This document shows, piece after piece, positions 1 to 10,188 of a stretch of DNA of 64,000 nucleotides (positions are counted from its first letter, which is position 1; every line of letters starts with the position of its first letter). Origin of the DNA: Zhongshania sp. (lineage in GTDB: Bacteria; Pseudomonadota; Gammaproteobacteria; Pseudomonadales; Spongiibacteraceae); contig NZ_JARGNU010000006.1 of NCBI RefSeq assembly GCF_029212375.1, positions 18,535 through 82,534 on the forward strand. The letters run 5' to 3'. The notes under the pieces were generated by a model. It did no database searches. It worked only from the letters and a program-made list of their open reading frames with translations, and was not told where the DNA came from. A program made the translations under genes and the position numbers.

Positions 1-360
1 CCGTAGTGGTTACTGTTGCCGATGGCAAAGGTGGTACAACTACTCAAACGGTAAGTGTAACGGTAACTGCTGTTAATGACGCGCCAGTTGCAGCCGCAAT
101 CGCTCCAGTGACTACTGCCGAAGATACGCCTGCCACGATTACTGTTGTCGCAAGCGATGTTGATGGCGACGCACTAACGTACTCAGCAACCGCGCAGAAC
201 GGCACCGTTGCTGCTGGTGCAAATGGCGTTTTAACCTACACGCCAAACGCCAATTTTAATGGCACAGACTCCGTAGTGGTTACTGTTGCCGATGGCAAAG
301 GTGGTACAACTACTCAAACGGTAAGCGTAACCGTTACGCCTGTTAATGACGCGCCAGTTG
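1..360 (+). repeat. Near-identical tandem 90-codon module repeat
   Basis: Bases 1-90 recur at 271-360, an offset of exactly 270 nt (90 codons), with about 85 of 90 bases identical and the first 55 fully identical. The repeat sits inside the adhesin gene. Identity at DNA level rather than only protein level points to recent duplication or gene conversion between modules. Confidence 0.85.
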
Positions 361-3300
361 TTGACGCACAAAATTCTGCAAACAGTGTTGCCGTGGCAGA
401 AGATGGCGTAGTTTTCAACACCGTTGCACCGGCTGCTAGCGATGTAGACAGTACCGCGCTGACGTTCAGTAAAGCCCCAACTCAAGCACCCTTGGCAGGC
501 TTAACTTTCAACTCAGACGGCTCTTATTCCTTTGATGCTAGCAATGCGGCTTACCAGCAGTTAGCTGCAGGCGAGAGCAAAGCGCTTAGCTTTGATTATG
601 TAGTAAGCGATGGAAGCAAGACGGCTAGCAGTACACTAACCATCACAGTTACCGGTACGAACGATGTACCAGCATTCACTGCAAGTTCATTGGCTGTTAC
701 GGGGGCTGAAGATGATGCATCTATCGTTGGTACTGTAGCTGCAACCGATGTTGATGTTAATGATGTGCTGAGCTATTCGGCTGGTTCTACAGTGCCGAGT
801 AAAGGAGCTGTAACAGTCGATTCAGATGGTAGTTATAGCTATGTGCCAAATGCGGACGCAAATGGTAGCGATTCGTTCTCTGTTATAGTGAATGATGGAA
901 ATGGTGGGGTAGTTGAGCAGCTTGTTGCTGTTACGATTACACCCGTTAATGATGCTGCAGATGTTACAACTAACCCAGGCGTGATTACAGGTTCCGTAAC
1001 AGAGGACGGCGTTACAAACCAAGTCGCAGGGAATGCAGATAATACTGATATTGACAACACTGATGATGCTTGGGCGGTAATCAACAACCTAACATCTGCT
1101 AAGGGTTATGGATCCTATTCAGTCACTGCAGATGGCGGTTGGACTTATGTTCTAAATAATGGCAACACTGATGTCAATAACCTTAGCGCTGGCGAAACTT
1201 TAATCGATAATTTTGTAATCAAAACAGAAGACGGTACTCCGCAAACAGTAACAATTACTATCAATGGCACTAACGATACGTTTACATATGGTGAGCTACA
1301 GGATAATTTCACCGGTTCAGCTGGGAGTGACACCTTCACCGGTGGCTCTGTTGTGGCTGGCGGTCAGCACTCAATAGGAACGGGTGATACTGCGGATGGT
1401 AAAGGTGGTCTAGATACTTTAAATATTACTTTGCTAGAAAACTCTATTAATCCCAATATTAAGGGTATAGAGACGGTTTCTATCCAAGCCTTGGACGACG
1501 CAGCAACATTGCCTGTTAATGATAAGCCGAATGCTGTTGATTTTCTTAATGCGACAGACGTATTGACCCTTGCTAATAATCGTTCTAACAGCGTGCTGAA
1601 TGTAAATAACATTCAAGAACCCTTGGATATTAAGATTAATCAAGCATCGGCAGCTACTAACTTGGAATTCGATCCAACAGCAGCTAACGCCGCAGCAACA
1701 AATCAAAACATTCAATTTATGAGCACTGGCTCAACCGTGAACTTGGACTACGCTCCAGGCCAAACGCCTGCGAAGTTGACGGCGGTGTTCAATAATTCTG
1801 CTAACGCACAAATTGGCTACAATGGCAGTGATGGTAATGCGCTAACTACCGTTGATTTGACTGTTCTTAACAACGGTACTTTTGCGATCGACGTTGATGG
1901 TGCGGGTGGTGGTGATACCTTGATTGGTATCAATGGCAGCAATGCACTGTCTACACTAAGCTTGTCCGGTAGCGATAACGTGACTAGTGTGCGTGCGAAC
2001 AGCGCTGCTGGCTTCAATGATTTAACCAGCGTTAATGCAACAGGCTTGACCGGTTCATTAACAATGGATCAATTGAGCGCAGCTACCGGCATGACCTTTA
2101 TGGGTGGTAATGGTAAAACCACCTTGACTGTTAGCAGCGCAGCTGTGAATAACAATGTTACTTTCGGAACAAACAACAACGACCGTTTAGTTCAGTCATC
2201 AACTAACCTCACCGTTAATGACACCGCGACAGACACTGGCGGTAGCAACGATATTTGGGAAGTGCACCATAATGGCGCTGGCACTATTAGTTACACTGCC
2301 GGTGGGTTTGCTAATGTTTTCCCGAGTGTGTCTGGTTTCGAAAACATCGTAATTGATGTTTGGAATAACAGCTTAGAAAGCATTGTATTAGATAGTAGCT
2401 TACTACCCGTTGGTGCAGCCAATGTGATACTGCAAGATACCTTCCTTGATACCAATGGTCCAAACGATGCTGGCAAGGTTGATGCAGACATACTGGGTGC
2501 GGTAACTATTAACAATGCCAGCGAAGCGTTCAGCTACATTTTTGCCGCGAATGATTTTGCTACTGTAAATGTTAATGCGGCAACTGCAGCTACATCGCTT
2601 GACCTTAAGTTTACTGGCTCCGCTTCTGCAATATCGGGCGCGCAACAGGGCATAACAACTGATATAAGCGTTCAGTCTCTTGTGCTAGGTGGCAAATCAG
2701 TACCTGCAAATGTCACTGTTGGTGGCAGCACTGCAACATTTGTTAATGTTCAAACTGCAGCGAATGGCATGGTTAACCTGCTCGGCACAGCCTCAAACCA
2801 TATCGAAGTGCTAAACTTCGACGGTGTTGGTGCGATCTTAGATGCCTCTGGTTTAACAACGAGAACCGAAATAGCCCCAGGCCTAAACCAGTTTGTTTCT
2901 GGCGATGCCAGCCAAACAATCAAAGGGACCGGTGCAGCAGATATTATTACTGGTCATGATGCGCAAAATACTACTGAATTCTTATTTGGTAACGGGGGCA
3001 ATGACACCATCAACGGCGGTGCGGGTGATGACATTATCGACGGTGGCGCTGGTGATGACATTATCTCCGTCGGAAGCGGTCTTAGTGATCTTAAAGGTGG
3101 CGAAGGAGATGATCTATTTATCTTCAATGACCCAGTAGATTTCAATAATGCCGATAAAATTGATGGCGGAGCTGGTCAAGACGCCATTCTGATAAGCGGA
3201 TCTTTATTCAATAAGGATGATGGTGTATTTAACAAAGTTACAAGCGTCAACGAAGTTCGGTACGGTAACTCCAGTCAGCTTACCTTTAACACGATAGCGA

Positions 3301-4358
3301 ATGCGGCTGGTATTGACACTGTAACTAAGGTCGGTGGTGGCTTTGCAGATGTATCCATCGGCGACGGATTTGTTGGCGCGCTGACGGTAAATGTAGGCAA
3401 TGCAGCTCAGGATAGTATTGCTGCTACAGGTAATGCGGCGGCTGCGTTCTTTAATGTGCAAGGCAATAATACTACCCATAATGCGGCGTTAAATGTATTT
3501 GTCAATTCAGAAACAGCGGGAAGCCTGTTTTTAGTTCAAGGTGGTACAACTGCTGGCGACGTATTGAATATTACTGGTAATGGTGCTGGTGCTGTACAGC
3601 AGGTGTTAAGCGGTATCAGCAGTATCACTGAGATGGAAACTATTAATTTCTTAGATGGTGCCGGTGTTAATACCTTAAACATTAAGCTAGTCGATAGCTT
3701 ATTCGATAATGCGTTAAATAATGCTCCAGGCGCTCAAGATGATCTGATCCTAGACGGTACTGGTTTAGGTAATGACAGTCTAATTCTAGACGCAAGTTCG
3801 CTAACTGGTAACCACAATATTGAAATTACAACGGCCGCAGGAGCAGACAAGATCACTGGTACTGGCGCAGCTGACATTATTTTCAGCGGTGCTGGAAATG
3901 ATACGGTACTGGGTGGCGCTGGCAACGATACTATTGATGGTGGCTCGGGAGATGACACAATCACTGGTGGTGCTGGTGCAGATACCTTAACTGGCGGCAC
4001 CGGTGCTGATACGTTTGTGTACACAAATGTTACGGATTCTTCTGGCACGGTGTCTATTGATACAATTATGGATTTCTTAAGCGGATCGGTACCGGGCGCG
4101 GATCGGATAGACATTTCAGCACTTCTCAATGTTGCTGGTGGAGATGTATTAGCGTTTGGCGGCAATGCAAAAGATTTCGCAACGGCGCAAAACAGTATCC
4201 AAGCCGGCGGCGCTATAGAGTTTGTTTTCGAGACAGACAACAACACTTTGTGGGTAGACGTTGACAATAATGGCATTTTGAATGGCTCAGATTTGAATAT
4301 TACAATGCTCAATTTGGCTAACAATGAAATGCATGCAACTGACGTCTTCGCAGTTTAA
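1..4358 (+). CDS. Giant repeat adhesin-like protein with C-terminal RTX repeats, type I secretion substrate (5' end outside window)
   Basis: The reading frame is open at the left edge, so only the last ~1450 residues are seen. The N-terminal third holds cadherin/VCBS-like modules of about 90-100 residues ending in VTVTPVNDAPV-type junctions. Around residues 440-980 is a Ser/Asn/Thr-rich region with no module I can name. Two clusters of glycine-aspartate nonapeptides follow (nt ~2990-3120 and ~3880-4015, GGAGNDTI type), which bind calcium outside the cell in RTX proteins. The last ~110 residues carry the DTIMDF...DRIDIS block usual before the uncleaved C-terminal type I secretion signal. There is no Cys. 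The family functions in surface attachment or as secreted repeat proteins; the exact role cannot be read here. No transporter genes (ABC/MFP/TolC) are in the window. Confidence 0.88.
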   Translation, partial: VVVTVADGKGGTTTQTVSVTVTAVNDAPVAAAIAPVTTAEDTPATITVVASDVDGDALTYSATAQNGTVAAGANGVLTYTPNANFNGTDSVVVTVADGKGGTTTQTVSVTVTPVNDAPVVDAQNSANSVAVAEDGVVFNTVAPAASDVDSTALTFSKAPTQAPLAGLTFNSDGSYSFDASNAAYQQLAAGESKALSFDYVVSDGSKTASSTLTITVTGTNDVPAFTASSLAVTGAEDDASIVGTVAATDVDVNDVLSYSAGSTVPSKGAVTVDSDGSYSYVPNADANGSDSFSVIVNDGNGGVVEQLVAVTITPVNDAADVTTNPGVITGSVTEDGVTNQVAGNADNTDIDNTDDAWAVINNLTSAKGYGSYSVTADGGWTYVLNNGNTDVNNLSAGETLIDNFVIKTEDGTPQTVTITINGTNDTFTYGELQDNFTGSAGSDTFTGGSVVAGGQHSIGTGDTADGKGGLDTLNITLLENSINPNIKGIETVSIQALDDAATLPVNDKPNAVDFLNATDVLTLANNRSNSVLNVNNIQEPLDIKINQASAATNLEFDPTAANAAATNQNIQFMSTGSTVNLDYAPGQTPAKLTAVFNNSANAQIGYNGSDGNALTTVDLTVLNNGTFAIDVDGAGGGDTLIGINGSNALSTLSLSGSDNVTSVRANSAAGFNDLTSVNATGLTGSLTMDQLSAATGMTFMGGNGKTTLTVSSAAVNNNVTFGTNNNDRLVQSSTNLTVNDTATDTGGSNDIWEVHHNGAGTISYTAGGFANVFPSVSGFENIVIDVWNNSLESIVLDSSLLPVGAANVILQDTFLDTNGPNDAGKVDADILGAVTINNASEAFSYIFAANDFATVNVNAATAATSLDLKFTGSASAISGAQQGITTDISVQSLVLGGKSVPANVTVGGSTATFVNVQTAANGMVNLLGTASNHIEVLNFDGVGAILDASGLTTRTEIAPGLNQFVSGDASQTIKGTGAADIITGHDAQNTTEFLFGNGGNDTINGGAGDDIIDGGAGDDIISVGSGLSDLKGGEGDDLFIFNDPVDFNNADKIDGGAGQDAILISGSLFNKDDGVFNKVTSVNEVRYGNSSQLTFNTIANAAGIDTVTKVGGGFADVSIGDGFVGALTVNVGNAAQDSIAATGNAAAAFFNVQGNNTTHNAALNVFVNSETAGSLFLVQGGTTAGDVLNITGNGAGAVQQVLSGISSITEMETINFLDGAGVNTLNIKLVDSLFDNALNNAPGAQDDLILDGTGLGNDSLILDASSLTGNHNIEITTAAGADKITGTGAADIIFSGAGNDTVLGGAGNDTIDGGSGDDTITGGAGADTLTGGTGADTFVYTNVTDSSGTVSIDTIMDFLSGSVPGADRIDISALLNVAGGDVLAFGGNAKDFATAQNSIQAGGAIEFVFETDNNTLWVDVDNNGILNGSDLNITMLNLANNEMHATDVFAV

Positions 4359-4366
4359 GACTAAGA

Positions 4367-4392
4367 GCCATCTAATTTGGATGGCCTTTTTT
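4367..4392 (+). terminator. Rho-independent terminator after the adhesin gene
   Basis: GCCATC pairs with GATGGC across a 7-nt loop and is followed by CTTTTTT. It starts 8 nt after the stop codon. Confidence 0.8.
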
Positions 4393-4408
4393 CCATAATC
4401 TCCCCTCA

Positions 4409-4440
4409 GCCTCCTTTGCGAAAGTTCTGGAGGCTTTTTT
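4409..4440 (+). terminator. Second terminator-like hairpin before the DUF6447 gene
   Basis: GCCTCC pairs with GGAGGC across a 14-nt loop, followed directly by six T. Together with the preceding hairpin it makes a double terminator, so the small gene at 4465 probably has either read-through or its own weak promoter. Confidence 0.65.
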
Positions 4441-4464
4441 ATTAACGTGTAATAAGGACGGTTT

Positions 4465-4668
4465 ATGAGCCAAGAACAAATGATTAAAATCGACGGTAAG
4501 GATTACCCATTAGATAGCCTGAGTAATGAAGCAAAAAGTCAATTGATGAATCTTCGGGTTGCGGATCAAAAGGTAGCAGCCTTGCAACAAGATTTAGCGA
4601 TGTTGCAAACGGCGAGAAATGCCTATGCAAAAGCCTTAAGTGAATGTTTGCCAAAGTTAACTCAGTAA
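4465..4668 (+). CDS. DUF6447 family small protein
   Basis: This 67-residue protein has the layout I associate with DUF6447: a short N-terminal strand segment (KIDGKDYPLDSLS) followed by one long helix (about residues 22-60) with heptad-like leucines and glutamines, typical of a coiled coil. There is no signal peptide or membrane segment, so it is likely cytoplasmic. AAGGA lies 7 nt upstream of the ATG. Function is unknown. It follows the secreted repeat protein directly but is separated from it by two terminator hairpins, so a functional link is only suggested by position. Confidence 0.7.
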   Translation: MSQEQMIKIDGKDYPLDSLSNEAKSQLMNLRVADQKVAALQQDLAMLQTARNAYAKALSECLPKLTQ

Positions 4669-4765
4669 TTCCGTTTTGCAATTATCATGGTGCTGCTACA
4701 ATTAAGCGGCGCCATACTTATTAATTTCCGCTCGACCTGCTTTGCGCAGCGACTAACTACCTCCC

Positions 4766-4794
4766 TTGCCAAACTCATTCTTGCAGCCTACACT
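4766..4794 (+). promoter_or_regulatory. Sigma-70 promoter of the thiC operon
   Basis: TTGCCA (4766-4771) and TACACT (4789-4794) are separated by 17 nt. Transcription would begin about 7 nt downstream, almost exactly at the first base of the TPP riboswitch P1 stem at 4801, which supports the call. Confidence 0.65.
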
Positions 4795-4800
4795 ACCTGT

Positions 4801-4896
4801 TCTTGTCGGGGTGCCCGCGTATGAAATACGCAATGGCTGAGATCGTTTTCGAATCCCGTAGACCTGATCTGGATAATGCCAGCGTAGGAAACAAGA
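4801..4896 (+). promoter_or_regulatory. TPP riboswitch (THI element)
   Basis: The conserved cores are present: GGGGTGC near 4808, GGCTGAGATC near 4836, the ACCTGATCTGGATAATGCCAG block near 4862-4882 and GCGTAGGAA at 4882-4890. The outer P1 stem closes with TCTTGT (4801-4806) and ACAAGA (4891-4896). It lies in the 351-nt gap before thiC. In this family, thiamine pyrophosphate binding lowers expression of the downstream biosynthetic genes. Confidence 0.95.
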
Positions 4897-4904
4897 TCTT
4901 CTCA

Positions 4905-4920
4905 GCAGAGGTCCCTCTGC
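4905..4920 (+). promoter_or_regulatory. Candidate expression-platform hairpin downstream of the TPP aptamer
   Basis: GCAGAGG can pair with CCTCTGC nearly back to back, 8 nt after the aptamer. No T-run follows immediately, and the thiC ribosome-binding site lies ~90 nt further on. It may be part of the switching structure, but the mechanism cannot be read by eye. Confidence 0.35.
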
Positions 4921-4971
4921 GTTGTGGCAAACTGAGCCGATCTAAATTTCCTTCTTTGGTTTTATTTTTAA

Positions 4972-6915
<1,944 letters not shown>

Positions 6916-6919
6916 GGGC

Positions 6920-6995
6920 GAGTCGGGCGTCGGGTGTCTGGAGTCTGAGGTATGAGCGCCGCATCAGACATCAGACATCAGGCGTTCGACCCGAT
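6920..6995 (+). repeat. Imperfect inverted repeat spanning the thiO start (family 1)
   Basis: A left arm rich in GTCGGGCGTC/GTGTCTG/GTCTGAGG (6920-6950) faces a right arm with ATCAGACATCAGACATCAGG and TTCGACCCGATTC (6963-6995). The loop holds the thiO ATG. Sequence is related to the perfect repeat at 8297-8367 in the same operon. Confidence 0.6.
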
Positions 6996-8058
6996 TCACA
7001 TTGGCATCGCCGGTGCAGGCCTCCTCGGTCGCCTCCTCGCGTGGAAATTACTTCAGCTTGGCCACCGCGTGAGTTTATTTGATCGTGGTAGTCGCGCTGG
7101 CGAGTTAAGTGCTGCGCGGGTGGCTGCGTCGATGTTGGCGCCTTATAGCGAGGTGGCCAGTGCCGAGCGTCAGGTGTTTGACTGGGGTTTGATGGCGCTG
7201 CGCTGGTGGCCGGAGCAGATTGCATTATTAGAACAGCAAACTGGGCAAAGCATAAGTTACGGCATGGACGGCAGTGTGGTGGTGGCCCACGATTTGGATA
7301 AATCCAACTTGCGACATTTTGAGCAGCAGTTACAGGCGAAAGTCTCTGACCATTGCGACAGAGTCGAACGCATCGATCGCATGCGTTTGCGGGATCTAGA
7401 ACCGGAATTGGCCGAGCGTTATAGCTCGGGTCTGTTTCTTGCCGACGAAGGCTATCTTGATAACGAGGCTTTGTTGTCGGCATTGGAGGCGGCGATTACT
7501 AAGCTGGGGGGCAAGTGGTTTGAATATAGCGAGGTCGTCAGCCTTGCCCCCAAGCGTATTATTTTGAGCAATGAAACCTTGGCGTTTGATTGGGTGGTGG
7601 ACAGCCGTGGTCTTGGTGCTAAAGCGCAGTTGCCAGACTTGCGCGGTGTGCGCGGCGAAGTGTTGTGGGTCCATGCGCCAGAAGTGAATTTACAGCGGCC
7701 GGTGCGGCTGATGCACCCGCGTTATAAATTGTATATTTCGCCGCGCCCAAATAATCGCTACGTGATTGGCGCGACGGAAATTGAAAGTGAAGCTATGCAG
7801 CCCGTTACCGTGCGCTCGACCTTGGAATTGATGTCGGCGCTCTACAGTGTGCACAGCGGTTTTGCCGAGGCGAGTTTGCTTCACGCCTTTGCCCACTGTC
7901 GGCCGGCGATGCCCGATAATTTGCCAGTGCTGAATTGCGAGGCAGGCTTGCTAACGGTGAATGGCTTATACCGCCACGGCTACTTACTCAGCCCCCAGTT
8001 AGTGGAGAATGCTTTGGCGATGCTGGCGGAACAAACCGAAAATAGCGTTACGGTATAA
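6952..8058 (+). CDS. thiO: Glycine oxidase ThiO (FAD-dependent)
   Basis: ThiO oxidises glycine to dehydroglycine (iminoacetate), used with ThiS-thiocarboxylate and DXP to form the thiazole phosphate. The N-terminal FAD-binding fold starts at GIAGAGLLGR (about residues 18-27), and the C-terminal HGYLLSPQLVENA block is typical of ThiO/DAO enzymes; 368 residues is normal. In the thi operon this identity is preferred over a D-amino-acid dehydrogenase. The only usable start, ATG 6952, lies inside an inverted repeat whose left arm provides a GGAG 8 nt upstream and whose right arm encodes roughly the first 14 residues. These residues precede the FAD fold and look repeat-derived. Confidence 0.9.
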   Translation: MSAASDIRHQAFDPIHIGIAGAGLLGRLLAWKLLQLGHRVSLFDRGSRAGELSAARVAASMLAPYSEVASAERQVFDWGLMALRWWPEQIALLEQQTGQSISYGMDGSVVVAHDLDKSNLRHFEQQLQAKVSDHCDRVERIDRMRLRDLEPELAERYSSGLFLADEGYLDNEALLSALEAAITKLGGKWFEYSEVVSLAPKRIILSNETLAFDWVVDSRGLGAKAQLPDLRGVRGEVLWVHAPEVNLQRPVRLMHPRYKLYISPRPNNRYVIGATEIESEAMQPVTVRSTLELMSALYSVHSGFAEASLLHAFAHCRPAMPDNLPVLNCEAGLLTVNGLYRHGYLLSPQLVENALAMLAEQTENSVTV

Positions 8059-8087
8059 ATGGAAAAATTGATGGATAGAGTACCCAA

Positions 8088-8291
8088 ATGATTTCAATTA
8101 GTGTGAATAACAAACGCCGTGAATGCGATGCGAATTTAGCGCTAGCTGAGCTGCTTCCGCTATGGGGTTTTGAGTGCGAGAAAATTGCGATAGCGATAAA
8201 TGGCGACTTTGTTCCGCGATCGCAGTATGGCGATTTGCGTTTAAATGCCGGTGATCTAGTGGATGTATTGGCGCCAGTGCAGGGCGGCTGA
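8088..8291 (+). CDS. thiS: Sulfur carrier protein ThiS
   Basis: ThiS is a 67-residue beta-grasp protein ending in the required Gly-Gly (VQGG). The C-terminal glycine is adenylated and converted to a thiocarboxylate (normally by ThiF plus a sulfur source) and donates sulfur to ThiG. The internal RSQYGDLRLNAGDLVDVL stretch is typical of the family. It lies between thiO and thiG. No thiF is seen in this window, so activation must come from a gene elsewhere (for example a MoeB/ThiF homologue). Confidence 0.93.
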   Translation: MISISVNNKRRECDANLALAELLPLWGFECEKIAIAINGDFVPRSQYGDLRLNAGDLVDVLAPVQGG

Positions 8292-8296
8292 TGGCA

Positions 8297-8367
8297 AGTC
8301 GGACGTCTGAGGTCGGATGTCTGACGAAGCACACTCTGCCAGCGCGTCCGACCTCAGACGTCCGACT
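8297..8367 (+). repeat. Perfect 21-bp inverted repeat between thiS and thiG (family 1)
   Basis: The arm 8297-8317 (AGTCGGACGTCTGAG then GTCGGA) is exactly complementary to 8347-8367, with a 29-nt loop. A-rich sequence (TAAAAAACA) follows rather than T, so it is not a simple forward terminator. The loop contains a further TGTCTGACG fragment of the same motif. It may be an RNA-stability or attenuating stem within the thi mRNA, or a passive interspersed repeat. Confidence 0.8.
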
Positions 8368-8387
8368 AAAAAACACAGAGCTATAAA

Positions 8388-9188
8388 ATGACAATATCAC
8401 AGCCAGACCACTGGACCCTCTACGGCCAAACCTTCCACAGCCGCCTCTTAATTGGCAGCGCGCTGTATCCGTCGCCAGCAGTAATGCGCGAAGCGATTAC
8501 CGCGTCGGGTTCGGAGATTATTACCGTGTCGCTGCGCAGGCAGTCGCCGAGCGAAGCCGGTGGCGAGGGTTTTTGGCAGCAGTTAAAAAGTTTGAATAAA
8601 ACCTTATTGCCGAATACGGCGGGTTGCCACAGTGTGAAAGAAGCGGTGACCTTGGCGCAGATGTCGCGGGAGTTGTTTGAAACCGATTGGTTAAAATTGG
8701 AAGTGGTGGGCGATGATTATAATTTGCAGCCCGACCCACTGGGCACGGTGGAGGCCGCCGAGCAGTTAATTAAACTCGGCTTCAAGGTGTTTCCCTATTG
8801 CACCGATGATTTGGTGATCTGCCAGCGCTTGCGCGATGTGGGTTGTCAGGTGTTGATGCCCTGGGGTTCGCCAATTGGCACTGGGCGGGGTTTGATGAAC
8901 CCCTATAATTTACAAACCATTCGCGAGCGGATTCCCGAGTTGCCACTCATTGTTGATGCCGGTATTGGTAAACCCTCTCACGCCGTGCAGGCCTTGGAAT
9001 TGGGCTACGACGGTATTCTGCTGAATACCGCCATTGCCCAGGCGGGGAATCCGGTATTGATGGCGCGGGCCTTTCGCGACGCCGTTGCGGCTGGCCGTCA
9101 AGCTACCTTGGCGGGGGCGATGCCGGAGCGACAAACCACTTCGCCATCCACCCCAACCTTGGGTATGCCCTTCTGGCATCAGCAATAA
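8388..9188 (+). CDS. thiG: Thiazole synthase ThiG
   Basis: ThiG is a TIM-barrel enzyme that combines DXP, dehydroglycine and ThiS-thiocarboxylate to give the thiazole phosphate. The family blocks are present: [15 protein letters not shown] near the start, LPNTAGCHS (~residue 85), [20 protein letters not shown] (~165) and [11 protein letters not shown] (~195). The 266-residue length is normal. It ends the thiC-O-S-G run, and the next gene is convergent. Dxs, the source of DXP, is encoded at 23492. Confidence 0.96.
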   Translation: MTISQPDHWTLYGQTFHSRLLIGSALYPSPAVMREAITASGSEIITVSLRRQSPSEAGGEGFWQQLKSLNKTLLPNTAGCHSVKEAVTLAQMSRELFETDWLKLEVVGDDYNLQPDPLGTVEAAEQLIKLGFKVFPYCTDDLVICQRLRDVGCQVLMPWGSPIGTGRGLMNPYNLQTIRERIPELPLIVDAGIGKPSHAVQALELGYDGILLNTAIAQAGNPVLMARAFRDAVAAGRQATLAGAMPERQTTSPSTPTLGMPFWHQQ

Positions 9189-9210
9189 TATCGTAGCGGT
9201 AAGGCTGTGA

Positions 9211-10107
9211 TTACTGCAAATACAGCGCTTTGAGCTTGTTAATCTCGGTGGCATCTACGGCCAGTGCTTGGTCTAGATAGTTTTCCACCGAGCCGTATTT
9301 CTGTTCAATATGTGCAAAGGCGATGTTGATAAACGGTGTGCCGTCGGCGGTGATGAGTGGCATCGGGCCTTTGCTCTCTTTTTTATTGTAATGCAGCATC
9401 ATTTTAGCGAAGGCATTGGTTTTGGCGGCGGCTTCTAAATCGACATCGCCCCGCTCTACGGCTGGCCGGCGGTATTGGGTAGACAGTAAATAGTCCTGAG
9501 CAATTGTCTCTCGTGGCACGCCCAGCGCGCTAAGCAAGAGGGCAGAGGCAAAGCCAGTGCGGTCTTGTCCTGCCGAACAATTCACCACCAATGGCGTGTT
9601 GTTGTTTAGCAATTCTTGGAAATACATTTTCATTTGCGGCTGGTATAGCTCAGAAATATTGCCGTAAAAGCCTTCTATTCCGATAGGTTTGTTTTTGCCT
9701 TCGGGTGCATTTAACTTCATCTCGGCGACGCTATAAGGGTGGTTAATATAGCTAATTGACGGGTTGTGACTCACCCAGCGGTTGGGGTAAAGCGCTAGCT
9801 CTTCTTGCGAACGCAGATCAACCACGGTTTTAAAATGGCGTTTGTTTAAGGTTTTTTCGTCGGCGGACGTAAGGCTGCTCATGGTGCCAGAGCGAAATAA
9901 TACGCCGCTGCGCACGGTTTTATTGTCGGCGGTGGTATAGCCGCCGAGGTCTCTAAAATTGGAACCGCCTTCGAGGGCGAGTAAGCGCGAGGAATCGTCT
10001 ATTTTAGTTTGTGGCGCCGTTTGGGTTTCAGCCTGTAAATATGGCGCTGTGCTGAATGTGAGTAGTGCGCTAATGGCGAGAGCAATACCGCGAGATTGGA
10101 TTTTCAT
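9211..10107 (-). CDS. Exported tyrosine-phosphatase family protein (Y_phosphatase3 type)
   Basis: This 298-residue protein has a signal peptide (residues ~1-26, cleavage near LQA-E). The NFRDLGGY motif (~50-57) and the Cys-x5-Arg active site in NCSAGQDRTG (Cys177, Arg183) place it in the cysteine-dependent phosphatase family with LipA/PtpB-like members. Enzymes of this group hydrolyse phosphotyrosine, phosphoserine or phosphoinositides. The exported location argues for an extracytoplasmic substrate. It lies 81 nt downstream of a TonB-dependent receptor on the same strand and probably shares its transcript, suggesting a role in releasing phosphate from, or processing, the receptor's ligand. 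The real substrate is unknown. Confidence 0.85.
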   Translation of the reverse strand: MKIQSRGIALAISALLTFSTAPYLQAETQTAPQTKIDDSSRLLALEGGSNFRDLGGYTTADNKTVRSGVLFRSGTMSSLTSADEKTLNKRHFKTVVDLRSQEELALYPNRWVSHNPSISYINHPYSVAEMKLNAPEGKNKPIGIEGFYGNISELYQPQMKMYFQELLNNNTPLVVNCSAGQDRTGFASALLLSALGVPRETIAQDYLLSTQYRRPAVERGDVDLEAAAKTNAFAKMMLHYNKKESKGPMPLITADGTPFINIAFAHIEQKYGSVENYLDQALAVDATEINKLKALYLQ

Positions 10108-10188
10108 GGGTTGAACTCCTGAATTAATTAATGGCTTGGAAAATCAATTTTACGGTGGTGCGGTTCTGCACCACCGTTTGAACCGCAC

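Noticed and set aside
3734-4324. 196-codon open frame on the minus strand within the adhesin gene
   Set aside because: It is the antisense of glycine/aspartate-rich RTX repeats, gives a low-complexity Pro/Ser/Val protein with no family features, and has no ribosome-binding site.
6920-8367. CRISPR-like interpretation of the recurring GTCGGACGTCTGAG motifs
   Set aside because: The copies are inverted, variable in length and lack regular spacers or cas genes; they are interspersed hairpin repeats.
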